Positions 55,379 through 63,645 of a DNA stretch of 64,000 nt are shown one piece after another (within the stretch, counting starts at the first letter, position 1; every line of letters starts with the position of its first letter). The stretch is from Fusobacterium mortiferum ATCC 9817 (GTDB taxonomy: Bacteria > Fusobacteriota > Fusobacteriia > Fusobacteriales > Fusobacteriaceae), in NCBI RefSeq assembly GCF_000158195.2, contig NZ_GL987994.1, forward strand, positions 306,343 through 370,342, given 5' to 3'. The position numbers and the translations under genes were made by a program. The notes under the pieces are model-generated. The model searched no databases. It was not told the DNA's origin and was given only the letters and a program-made list of their open reading frames with translations.

Positions 55379-56656
55379 TTAGTTGTATTCTTCTAAGAAG
55401 TTATTTGTAATTTCTATTATATCTTTAGCAGTTTCTTCGACAGATTTTTGTCCATATCCTAAATTTTCAATAACAGTTCTTAAATCTGTATTAAGTTTTT
55501 TATGTTCAAATAGAGGATGAATACCTTTTCCAGAAAAACTGATAACAGCATTATTAGCATCAAAACCTAAACCAGTTAATTGATTATTTTCTTTTAAAAC
55601 ATTTATAGCAGTAGCATTAGAAGGAACTCCTCTTGAAGTACCAAGGATTTTTATTGCTTCAGGGTCTGAAGTTAAGAAATGGACAAGTGTAGCTGCTTCT
55701 TCAGGATGTTTAGTATTCTTTTTGATAGCATATCCCATTGAAACTTTATTAAAAGCAGAAGGATAAGTACCAAAATCTTTTGGATATGGAGCTACTACTA
55801 ACTCTTGTCCAGCTTCTAAAGCATCTTGCCATTTTTGAGCAGAACTATCCCATTCATAAGTTCCAGCATATTTTCCTTGAATCCAACTAGGATGTTGATC
55901 AAGTGGAATAAATCCAGCAGCAGCTCTTACTTTTAAAGAAGGCATAACATTTTCTTTTACTAAATTATCATAAAATCTTACTGCTTCAGTAACTTCTGCT
56001 TCAGTATAGGCAACTTTATTATCAATGATAAAAGGTTTTCCAGTTTCTTGTTCTAATTTATAAATCATTAGCAATAAAGCACCATAGGCATCTGTATCAA
56101 AGGCATAATAATCATTACCTAATTTTTCTCTAATTATTTTGCTAGAAGAAATCATCTCTTCAAAAGAACTAGGAACAGGAAGTCCAGCTTTCTCATATGT
56201 AGTTTTATTGATATAGAAAACTTTACCAGTTACACCAATAGGAACAGCATTTAATTTTCCATTAGCTACACATTGGTTTAACATCTCTTGAGGATAATTC
56301 TTCTCTAGTTCTAAGATATGAGAAACTTTATTTAAATCATAAAATCCACTACCATCTCTAGAGAAAAGGTCAATCCAATTCCAGTTAATTTGCATTACAT
56401 CTGGAGATGTGTTTCCTACTATCTGTGTAGTAACTTTTTCTTGCCAACCTTGCCATCCACCATATTCAGGTTTTACTTTAATGTTAGGATACTTTTCTTC
56501 AAATAACTTTAAAGCTTCTAAAGTTTTTTGGTGTCTATCATCACCACCCCACCAAGACATTTTTAAATTTACAACTTTTTCCTTTGCTTCAGCTATTGAA
56601 GGATAAACCATACTTAAGCAAAGAGTACTCATTAATAAAATCTTTTTGAAATTCAT
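55379..56656 (-). CDS. Sugar ABC transporter periplasmic substrate-binding protein (family 1)
   Basis: 425 residues from ATG 56656; ATG 56668 is rejected because GGAGG lies between them, correctly spaced for the second. The signal peptide (MNFKKILLMSTLCLSMVYPS, then IAEA) has no lipobox Cys, so the mature protein is soluble in the periplasm, unlike its lipoprotein paralogue downstream. Shared blocks (LKMSWWGGDDRHQKTLEAL, PEYGGWQGWQEKVTTQ, SGKGIHPLFEHKKLN) show recent tandem duplication. It is the first gene of the minus pectin arm, behind a strong promoter and an operator dyad. Confidence 0.9.
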   Translation of the reverse strand: MNFKKILLMSTLCLSMVYPSIAEAKEKVVNLKMSWWGGDDRHQKTLEALKLFEEKYPNIKVKPEYGGWQGWQEKVTTQIVGNTSPDVMQINWNWIDLFSRDGSGFYDLNKVSHILELEKNYPQEMLNQCVANGKLNAVPIGVTGKVFYINKTTYEKAGLPVPSSFEEMISSSKIIREKLGNDYYAFDTDAYGALLLMIYKLEQETGKPFIIDNKVAYTEAEVTEAVRFYDNLVKENVMPSLKVRAAAGFIPLDQHPSWIQGKYAGTYEWDSSAQKWQDALEAGQELVVAPYPKDFGTYPSAFNKVSMGYAIKKNTKHPEEAATLVHFLTSDPEAIKILGTSRGVPSNATAINVLKENNQLTGLGFDANNAVISFSGKGIHPLFEHKKLNTDLRTVIENLGYGQKSVEETAKDIIEITNNFLEEYN

Positions 56657-56690
56657 AAAAACCTCCATGATAATTATTTTATATAACTTG

Positions 56691-56704
56691 GTATCCTAGG
56701 ATAC
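56691..56704. promoter_or_regulatory. Operator palindrome of the minus pectin arm
   Basis: GTATCCTAGGATAC is a perfect 14-bp palindrome flanked by CTTG and CAAG-like extensions. It lies at about +12 to +25 of the predicted transcript, a place where a bound repressor would block elongation. The half CTAGGATAC recurs at the plus-arm promoter. Confidence 0.7.
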
Positions 56705-56722
56705 AAGTTGTTTTTCACTAAT

Positions 56723-56751
56723 ATATTACACCAAAAAAATATAGTTGTCAA
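56723..56751 (-). promoter_or_regulatory. Strong promoter of the minus pectin arm
   Basis: On the minus strand TTGACA (56751-56746), a 17-bp spacer and TAATAT (56728-56723), followed by the operator palindrome at 56691-56704. Confidence 0.85.
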
Positions 56752-56831
56752 ATAAAATGTATTAATATTTTACAAAAATGTTTAAAAATATTGAAAAAAT
56801 ATGATTTAAGAAAAATAAAAAATTATTTAAC

Positions 56832-56860
56832 TTGAAAAAATAAGAGTTTTGTGCTAGTAT
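56832..56860 (+). promoter_or_regulatory. Probable promoter of the MATE transporter gene
   Basis: TTGAAA (56832-56837), a 17-bp spacer and TAGTAT (56855-56860), divergent from the minus pectin arm. Confidence 0.65.
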
Positions 56861-56901
56861 CGATAATTGTAAAAATTATTGTAAGTATAGGGGGATATTC
56901 T

Positions 56902-58230
56902 ATGAATGATAAAGTGAAAACAAGTAGAAAAAAGTTATATTTAAGTATGATTAAGTTGGCAATCCCATTAATAATTTCTAACTTCTTACAAAATCTATAT
57001 AATTTAGCAGATACTTATTATATGGGAAAATTAGGTGGGATAGAATTGGCAACTGCGTCATTTACAAGTCCAATAACTCAAATGATAATAGGGGCAGGAA
57101 CAGGATTCTCATTGGGAGGAGGAGTAATACTAAGTCAAACTTTTGGAAGTAAGAATATAAAAAAATTGGTAGAGGTAAACACTCAGTTGATAGTAGTAAA
57201 TATGGTTATTGCCATAATAATAACTGTACTTTCTTTTGGTTTTTGTGAAAAAATATTAGTTTTTTCTGGAGCAACAGGAGTGTTGTTAGAAAAAAGTAGT
57301 TTATATATCAAGTTTATATTTTTAACAATACCAATGACTTTTATTGTAACAGCTTATACTGTAATAAAAAATTCTAAAGGTAAGACAAGTGCTCCTCTGC
57401 ATTTAATAACAGTATCAGTAATTTTAAATATAATTTTAAACTCATTTTTTATTTACAAAATGAATTTAGGTTTAAAAGGGATTGGAATAGCAACTGTTAT
57501 AGCAAATCTATTACTATGTATCTATTGTTTAATTGATTTAAGTATAAAAAGGGAGATAGCTAGGGAATATTTAAAATTTAATAAAGATATTTTTAAAAAA
57601 ATTCTAAGATTAGGTTTTCCAAGTTCATTAACAACAACAACTAACTCTTTAAGTTTTATTTTAATTAATATTTTTGTTGTGAAATATGGAAATGATGTAT
57701 TAGCAGCTTATGGAGTAGGAAATAGAATAAATAATATTATATATGTGTTAGTTAATGGAATAGGAAGTTCAGTAGCTATTCTTGTAGGACATAGTATAGG
57801 AGCTGGAAAAATAAAGGAGATAAGAGAAATATTGCTTGCTGGTATAAAAATAGGTCTTATAGTAGGAATTGTATCAGTGATTTTTCTTTATTGGAATTTA
57901 GATATAGCAGTTGGTATTTTAACAAGTGATGAAATGATAAAATACCATTCAATAAACTATTTGAAAATTATGTTAATAAGTGTAATTCCGTGGGTTATAT
58001 TTCAAGTTTTAGCTGGAGTTTTTCAAGGAACAGGGCATACTACTTTCAATATGTATTGTCATGTAGGAAGAATTTGGATTTTTAGGGTTCCTTTTATATA
58101 TTTTTTAGAGAGAATTTTGGAGTTGAAAGAGTATTCTATTTGGTATTCTATGCTCCTTAGTAATTTATGTGCATTATTATTTTCAATTTTTTTGTATAGA
58201 AAGATAGATTGGAAAAGAAGAGAGGATTAG
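56902..58230 (+). CDS. MATE family efflux transporter
   Basis: 442 residues from ATG 56902, preceded by AGGGGG; an in-frame GTG at 56851 lies inside the promoter and is rejected. About twelve membrane helices, with MATE signatures in the first half (LAIPLIISNFLQNLYNLADT, GGIELATASFTSP) and second half (RLGFPSSLTTTTNSLSFI, NRINNIIYVLVNGIGSSVAI). MATE proteins export drugs or metabolites using sodium or proton gradients. It stands between the two pectin arms in + orientation with its own promoter; a link to pectin use is not evident. Confidence 0.9.
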   Translation: MNDKVKTSRKKLYLSMIKLAIPLIISNFLQNLYNLADTYYMGKLGGIELATASFTSPITQMIIGAGTGFSLGGGVILSQTFGSKNIKKLVEVNTQLIVVNMVIAIIITVLSFGFCEKILVFSGATGVLLEKSSLYIKFIFLTIPMTFIVTAYTVIKNSKGKTSAPLHLITVSVILNIILNSFFIYKMNLGLKGIGIATVIANLLLCIYCLIDLSIKREIAREYLKFNKDIFKKILRLGFPSSLTTTTNSLSFILINIFVVKYGNDVLAAYGVGNRINNIIYVLVNGIGSSVAILVGHSIGAGKIKEIREILLAGIKIGLIVGIVSVIFLYWNLDIAVGILTSDEMIKYHSINYLKIMLISVIPWVIFQVLAGVFQGTGHTTFNMYCHVGRIWIFRVPFIYFLERILELKEYSIWYSMLLSNLCALLFSIFLYRKIDWKRRED

Positions 58231-58236
58231 AAGAGA

Positions 58237-58269
58237 AAGGGGAAAAATTAATTCCCCTTAAATTTTTTA
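58237..58269. terminator. Terminator between the MATE and gntR genes
   Basis: AAGGGGAA pairs with TTCCCCTT over a 7-base loop, followed by T-rich sequence on the + strand. It overlaps the end of the convergent regulator gene. Confidence 0.82.
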
Positions 58270-58956
58270 AATTTTAAAATAATCTGGATGTTTTTCAATT
58301 AGGTAATCAATTTTATTTTTAAAATTTGAAAGATGCAAGTCAATCATTTCATCAACCTTATCAATTTCCTTATTTTTTATGATATCAATAATAGTTTTAT
58401 GTTGTTCTAGTGTAGGGATAAGATTTGTTTTTTCAATAGCATCCAAAAATCTAACTCTATCATAATGAGTACTCAATGGTTGGATAGACTCCCAAACTTT
58501 TTCCTTTTGAACCTCTTTGTATATTATTTTATGAAACTCATTATCTAAGAAAAATAACTCCGAATGATCCTCTTCAATTTGAGAAATTATATTTTGAAAT
58601 TTTAAATTTTTTTCTAATTCTTTTATAGCTGCTTCAGAAAAATTTTTAGTAGCTAGTTTTAAAACTTCCTTTTCTAAAATTTTTCTCATAAAGTATGCTT
58701 CCTCAACAATTTTTAAATCTATCAAAGAAACAAAGGAACCTTTTTGAGGATAAACATCCATAAGACGCTCCTCAGATAATCTAACAATAGATTCACGAAT
58801 AGGAGTTCTACTAACTTTTAAAAATTCACGAATATCAGCTTCACTAATACCAGTTCCAGGTTTTATATTTAAAGTCATGATATTCATTTTAAGAACCCGA
58901 TAGATATAATGTTTTGTATTTTCACCAAATTGACGATTTATTTTTATCAATTCCAT
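58267..58956 (-). CDS. GntR family regulator (FCD/FadR subfamily), likely pectin-locus regulator
   Basis: 229 residues from ATG 58956, preceded by GAGGTG; upstream in-frame codons lack a ribosome site. The N-terminal winged helix shows ISEADIREFLKVSRTPIRES and the RLMDVYPQKGSFVSLIDL wing, and the C-terminal FCD domain has the metal-site spacing (LDNEFHKIIY, LEQHKTIIDIIKNKE, MIDLHLSNFK). FCD regulators such as UxuR, ExuR and LgoR sense sugar acids. Its gene sits next to the GH105 promoter, and shared dyads at 56691 and 59094 are its likely targets. The ligand is probably a pectin catabolite; inferred. Confidence 0.9.
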   Translation of the reverse strand: MELIKINRQFGENTKHYIYRVLKMNIMTLNIKPGTGISEADIREFLKVSRTPIRESIVRLSEERLMDVYPQKGSFVSLIDLKIVEEAYFMRKILEKEVLKLATKNFSEAAIKELEKNLKFQNIISQIEEDHSELFFLDNEFHKIIYKEVQKEKVWESIQPLSTHYDRVRFLDAIEKTNLIPTLEQHKTIIDIIKNKEIDKVDEMIDLHLSNFKNKIDYLIEKHPDYFKI

Positions 58957-58977
58957 TTTAATCACCTCATAAAAATA

Positions 58978-59006
58978 ATTATAGCAAACTTTTTTAAATA
59001 AGTAAA
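58978..59006 (-). promoter_or_regulatory. Probable promoter of the GntR regulator gene
   Basis: On the minus strand TTTACT (59006-59001), a 17-bp spacer and TATAAT (58983-58978). It is divergent from the GH105 promoter. Confidence 0.6.
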
Positions 59007-59072
59007 ATCTAAAAATAAAATACATGAATTCCTATAAAAATACAAAAAAAACTAAAAATAAATAAAAAATAC

Positions 59073-59101
59073 TTGACTTATTCAAAAAAATAGACTAGGA
59101 T
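59073..59101 (+). promoter_or_regulatory. Promoter of the plus pectin arm
   Basis: TTGACT (59073-59078), a 17-bp spacer and TAGGAT (59096-59101). The -10 is embedded in the operator-like ACTAGGATACTAGT. Confidence 0.75.
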
Positions 59102-59107
59102 ACTAGT
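59094..59107. promoter_or_regulatory. Operator-like dyad of the plus pectin arm
   Basis: ACTAG-GATA-CTAGT contains CTAGGATAC, also half of the palindrome at 56691-56704. It overlaps the -10 box, so a bound regulator would exclude RNA polymerase. Confidence 0.65.
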
Positions 59108-59139
59108 GTAATAAGCTGAAAAATATCAGGAGGGTTTTT

Positions 59140-60279
59140 ATGAGTTTTTTAAAAGAAAAATGTGAAAAGTATGTGGCAGAATATTTGAATAACTATGAGC
59201 CATATAAAGGAAAATGGTGCTATGAAGATGGATGTTTACTTCAAGGAGCAATGTTGTTATACAAAGCAACTAATGAGGAAAGATATTTAAAATTTATTCT
59301 AGCTTATTTAAATGAATTTATAGGAGAGAATGGAGAAATAAAAGGTTATTCAAAAGAGGAATATAATATTGATAATATAAATGCTGGAAAGGTTTTGTTT
59401 GATATTTATAAAATTACCAAAGAAGAAAAATATAAAAAAGCAATAGAAATATTGTATAATCAAATCTTAACACATCCAAGAGTAGAGCAAGGAAATTTTT
59501 GGCATAAAAAAAGATATGAAAATCAAGTTTGGCTTGATGGAATGTATATGGTAGAACCATTTTATATGAGATATGAAACAGAATTTAATGGTAAGAAAAA
59601 TTATTATGATATCTACAAGCACTTTACAAATGTGAGAGAAAATATGTTTAATGAGGATAAACAACTTCATTACCATGGATGGGATACAGCTAAAAAACTT
59701 GAATGGGCAGATAAGCAAACAGGACTTTCAAAAAACTTTTGGTTAAGAGCAATAGGTTGGCATTTGATGGCAATGGTAGATACTCTTGAATATATGTCAG
59801 AAGAGATATTTGATGAATATAGAGGATTACAAATTTTATTTAAAGAAGCTATTAATGGAGTTGTAAAATACCAAGATGAGCAAAGTAAAATGTGGTATCA
59901 AGTTGTAGATAAAATGGAAGAGAAAGGAAACTATTTAGAAACTTCAGGAACTTTAATGATAGTTTATGCAATGATGAAAGGTGCAAGATTAGGATATTTA
60001 AATGAAAAATATTCTACAATAGGTTATGAAGCTTTTAAAGGAGTTTGTGAAAAATATTTACATGAAGATGAGGAAGAAGGAAAATTAGCATTAGGTGGAA
60101 TTTGTTTAGTTGCAGGACTAGGAAATTTCAATGGACAGGTTAGAGATGGAAGTTATGAATATTATTTATCAGAACCAGTTGTTAATGATGATGTAAAAGG
60201 TTCTGGAATATTCTTAATGGCTTATAGTGAAGTAAAGTTTTTAGAAAAAGAGAAGGAGGAAAATTGTAATGAAAAATAG
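59140..60279 (+). CDS. GH105 unsaturated galacturonyl/rhamnogalacturonyl hydrolase
   Basis: 379 residues, no signal peptide, hence cytoplasmic. The alpha/alpha-barrel shows the GH105 motif NQVWLDGMYMVEPF with catalytic D133, and later WLRAIGWHLMAMVDTL and GGICLVAGLGNFNGQVRDGS. GH105 enzymes hydrate the 4,5 double bond at the non-reducing end of oligomers made by pectin lyases, releasing the unsaturated uronate. This fits the periplasmic PL2 upstream in the pathway. The 3' end overlaps the permease gene by 11 bp. AGGAGGG precedes the start. Confidence 0.92.
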   Translation: MSFLKEKCEKYVAEYLNNYEPYKGKWCYEDGCLLQGAMLLYKATNEERYLKFILAYLNEFIGENGEIKGYSKEEYNIDNINAGKVLFDIYKITKEEKYKKAIEILYNQILTHPRVEQGNFWHKKRYENQVWLDGMYMVEPFYMRYETEFNGKKNYYDIYKHFTNVRENMFNEDKQLHYHGWDTAKKLEWADKQTGLSKNFWLRAIGWHLMAMVDTLEYMSEEIFDEYRGLQILFKEAINGVVKYQDEQSKMWYQVVDKMEEKGNYLETSGTLMIVYAMMKGARLGYLNEKYSTIGYEAFKGVCEKYLHEDEEEGKLALGGICLVAGLGNFNGQVRDGSYEYYLSEPVVNDDVKGSGIFLMAYSEVKFLEKEKEENCNEK

Positions 60280-61147
60280 AAAAATTACTGGTTATTTATT
60301 TATAGCACCATGGATAATTGGATTTTTAGTATTTACAGCATATCCATTTATATCATCACTATGGTTGAGTTTTACAAATTATAATTTATTAAGTGCACCT
60401 AAGTTTGTAGGAATAGATAACTATATAAAGTTATTTAATGATCCATTGTTTATAAAAACTTTAATGAATACATTGAAGTATGTTTTTATAACAGTGCCAG
60501 TTAAGTTAGCATTTGCTCTATTTATAGCTAATATTTTAAATTATAAGTTAAAAGGAATAAATTTCTTTAGAACAGCTTACTATATTCCTTCTATCTTAGG
60601 GGGAAGTGTTGCAATAGCTGTGTTATGGAGATTTTTATTTTCTGACCAAGGATTGATTAACATTATAATAGGTTATTTAGGAATAGAACCAATATCTTGG
60701 TTAGGAGATCCTAAATATGCTCTATTTACAGTAAGTTTATTAAGAGCGTGGCAATTTGGTTCAGCAATGGTTATATTCTTAGCAGCTTTAAAAAATATTC
60801 CAGAAGATTTATATGAGTCAGCAAGAATTGAAGGTGCATCTAAGACAATGCAATTTTTACATATAACAATTCCAATGATTTCACCAGTAATATTTTTTAA
60901 CTTTATTATGCAGTTAATTCAAGCTTTCCAAGAGTTCAATGGGCCATATATTATCACTGGTGGAGGACCATTAAATTCTACAAAATTATTACCTTTACTT
61001 ATTTATGATAATGCGTTTAACTATTATCAAATGGGGTATGCATCAGCAATTTCATGGGTACTATTTGTAATAATTATGGTATTTACTGTATTTTCTTTTA
61101 GAAGTCAAAAATATTGGGTACACTATTCAGATAACGGAGAGGAGTAA
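60269..61147 (+). CDS. Sugar ABC transporter permease (MalF-like)
   Basis: 292 residues, six helices, opening KITGYLFIAPWIIGFLVFTA as in UgpA/MalF-type permeases. The EAA loop is DLYESARIEGASKTMQFLHI. It starts inside the GH105 gene with AAGGAGGA upstream. With the next permease and the ATPase encoded at 50318 it should import oligogalacturonides captured by the binding proteins of the minus arm. Confidence 0.93.
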   Translation: MKNRKITGYLFIAPWIIGFLVFTAYPFISSLWLSFTNYNLLSAPKFVGIDNYIKLFNDPLFIKTLMNTLKYVFITVPVKLAFALFIANILNYKLKGINFFRTAYYIPSILGGSVAIAVLWRFLFSDQGLINIIIGYLGIEPISWLGDPKYALFTVSLLRAWQFGSAMVIFLAALKNIPEDLYESARIEGASKTMQFLHITIPMISPVIFFNFIMQLIQAFQEFNGPYIITGGGPLNSTKLLPLLIYDNAFNYYQMGYASAISWVLFVIIMVFTVFSFRSQKYWVHYSDNGEE

Positions 61148-61151
61148 AAAG

Positions 61152-62081
61152 ATGGCAAATACAAAAGTTGAATTTTTAGATGAAAAAGCTATTGAAGAGT
61201 TAAAAAGAAAGAATTTAGAGAGAAATAGAAAGAGAAAAATTATAAATGGAATAAAAGCTGGAATAAGATATGGAATCTTAGTTATAGTAGGAGTAGCTAT
61301 GTTATATCCATTAATTTGGTTATTGGGAGCTTCATTTAAAACAAATGCAGATATATTTACAAGTATAGGATTTATTCCAAAAGGATTTAAATTTGATTTT
61401 ACTGGATATGTAAATGGATGGAAAACATCAACTGAATATACTTTTGCAACTTATTTTATGAATACTTTTAAAATAGTAGTTCCTAAGGTTATTTTAACAA
61501 TAATCTCTGCTGTATTAACAGCATATGGATTTTCAAGATTTAAATTTCCTGGGAAAAAAGTTTTGTTTAGTATTTTAATTTCAACATTACTATTACCAAA
61601 TGTAGTGCTTAGAATACCACAATTTTTAATGTATAAAAACTTTGGTTGGTTAGATTCATACCTACCTCTATTTGTACCAGCAGCATTTGCAACAGATACT
61701 TTCTTTGTATTCATGCTAATACAATTTATAAGAGGATTACCAAAAGAAATAGAAGAAGCAGCGTGTGTAGATGGATGTAATTCATTGCAAACATTGATTT
61801 ATATAATGGTTCCAATGTTAAAACCAGCGATAATTTCAGTTGCACTTTTCCAATTTATGTGGACAATGAATGATTTTATGGGACCATTGATTTATCTGTC
61901 AAGTGTTGAAAAATATCCAGTTGCATTAGCATTAAAAATGTCTATGGACGTAAGTAGTAATGTTAACTGGAATCAAATATTAGCAATGTCAATTATTGGA
62001 TTAACACCATCATTAATTATATTCTTTGGAGCACAAAAACACTTTGTGGATGGTATTTCAGCTGGTGGAGTAAAAGGATAG
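61152..62081 (+). CDS. Sugar ABC transporter permease (MalG-like)
   Basis: 309 residues with a charged N-terminal cytoplasmic segment of about 40 residues (LERNRKRKIINGIKAGIRYG), then six helices with LYPLIWLLGASFKTN and the EAA loop EIEEAACVDGCNSLQTLIYI. It is the second channel half of the pectin importer, 4 bp after the first permease. Confidence 0.93.
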   Translation: MANTKVEFLDEKAIEELKRKNLERNRKRKIINGIKAGIRYGILVIVGVAMLYPLIWLLGASFKTNADIFTSIGFIPKGFKFDFTGYVNGWKTSTEYTFATYFMNTFKIVVPKVILTIISAVLTAYGFSRFKFPGKKVLFSILISTLLLPNVVLRIPQFLMYKNFGWLDSYLPLFVPAAFATDTFFVFMLIQFIRGLPKEIEEAACVDGCNSLQTLIYIMVPMLKPAIISVALFQFMWTMNDFMGPLIYLSSVEKYPVALALKMSMDVSSNVNWNQILAMSIIGLTPSLIIFFGAQKHFVDGISAGGVKG

Positions 62082-62105
62082 AAAAAATAATTAAGGAGAA
62101 AAATT

Positions 62106-63644
62106 ATGGAAATTAATATTTTGTTAGTTACTTCAAGAAGTGTATCTTTCCAATTGGAGACTCATGAAAATTTTTTCTTAGATGAAAAAGTTATTTTAAA
62201 ATATAATGCTAAAAAGATTGAATTAACAAAAGTTGTAAATACAATCTATGATTTAGAACCAGACACAGAATATTTTTTGATATTTGAAAAGAATGAGGAA
62301 AAAATATCAGAGATAAAAGTTAAGACTGAAATTGAGAGTTTTACATTGAATGTAAAAAGATTTGGAGCAAAAGGAGATGGAGTATCAAATGATACTCTAG
62401 CTCTTCAGACTGCAATAATGTCTTGTCCAGAAAATGGAAGAGTATATATACCAAAGGGAAAATATTTGATAACTTCACTATTTTTAAAAGATAATCTAAC
62501 AATAGAGTTAGGAGAAGGAGCTGAACTTTTAGGAGATACTAAAAGAGAAAATTTTGGAATTTTACCAGGATTAATAGATAATGATAAAAATGAGGAGTAT
62601 TATTTAGGTAGTTGGGAAGGAAATCCCTTGGATAGTTTTACATCTCTAATAACAGGTATCAATGTAAAAAATGTAAGAATCATAGGTAGAGGGTGTTTAA
62701 ATGGACAAGCTAGTAAAGAGAATTGGTGGAAAAATCCTAAAGTAAAGAATATAGCTTGGAGACCAAGAAGTATATTCTTAAATAGTTGTGAAAATGTAGT
62801 AATAGAGGGAATAAAAATTATGAATTCTCCTTCATGGACTATACATCCATTTTTAACAAATAATTTAAGATTTATTAATCTAAAAATAGAAAATCCAGCA
62901 GATTCTCCTAATACTGATGGAATAGACCCAGAATCATGTGAAAATGTGGAGTATATAGGAATAGACTTCTCAGTTGGAGATGACTGTATAGCTATAAAAT
63001 CTGGTAAATTATACTTAGGAAAAGTGTTAAATAAGCCTTCAAAGAATTTTATAATAAAAAATTGTTCAATGAAGTATGGACATGGAGGAGTAGTTATTGG
63101 AAGTGAAATGTCTGGAGGAGTAGAGAATATAAATATAGAAAAATGTGATTTTTATAAAACGGATAAAGGAATAAGAATAAAGACTAGACGTGGAAGAGGA
63201 GAAAATGGAGTAATAGATGGAATCTATGTAAAAAATATAAGTATGAAAGAAGTTAAAGTTCCATTTGTATTTAATAGTTTTTATTTTTGTGATCCAGATG
63301 GAAAAACTGAGTATGTGTATACCAAAGAAAAACTTCCAGTGGATGAAAGAACTCCAAGTATAAAAAATATAAGTTTTGAAAATATTAAAGCTGAAGACAC
63401 ATTAGTATGTGCTGGATTTTTATATGGATTACCAGAAAAACCTATTGAAAATGTAAAATTTAAAAATGTAGAAGTTGATTTTAAAGATGGTGAAGTAACA
63501 CCAGAATATCCAGCTATGATGTCATTTATAGATGAAGAAGCTAAAACGGGATTTTTTATTGAAAATGTAGAAAATATCAGTTTTGATAATTTAATAGTAA
63601 AGAATAATATTGGTGAAAAAATAAGAATGAAAGGAAGAAAATAA
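62106..63644 (+). CDS. GH28 exo-polygalacturonase-like enzyme, cytoplasmic
   Basis: 512 residues, no signal peptide. Residues about 1-80 look like a fibronectin-III-type domain, then a right-handed beta-helix starts at VKRFGAKGDGVSNDT. GH28 active-site motifs are all present: NTDG (D271), GDD (D292, D293), GHG (H326) and RIK (357-359). It hydrolyses the alpha-1,4 bond of galacturonates; the N-terminal domain and cytoplasmic location suggest an exo-enzyme acting on imported oligomers to give free galacturonate. It lies 24 bp after the permease. Confidence 0.92.
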   Translation: MEINILLVTSRSVSFQLETHENFFLDEKVILKYNAKKIELTKVVNTIYDLEPDTEYFLIFEKNEEKISEIKVKTEIESFTLNVKRFGAKGDGVSNDTLALQTAIMSCPENGRVYIPKGKYLITSLFLKDNLTIELGEGAELLGDTKRENFGILPGLIDNDKNEEYYLGSWEGNPLDSFTSLITGINVKNVRIIGRGCLNGQASKENWWKNPKVKNIAWRPRSIFLNSCENVVIEGIKIMNSPSWTIHPFLTNNLRFINLKIENPADSPNTDGIDPESCENVEYIGIDFSVGDDCIAIKSGKLYLGKVLNKPSKNFIIKNCSMKYGHGGVVIGSEMSGGVENINIEKCDFYKTDKGIRIKTRRGRGENGVIDGIYVKNISMKEVKVPFVFNSFYFCDPDGKTEYVYTKEKLPVDERTPSIKNISFENIKAEDTLVCAGFLYGLPEKPIENVKFKNVEVDFKDGEVTPEYPAMMSFIDEEAKTGFFIENVENISFDNLIVKNNIGEKIRMKGRK

Positions 63645-63645
63645 A

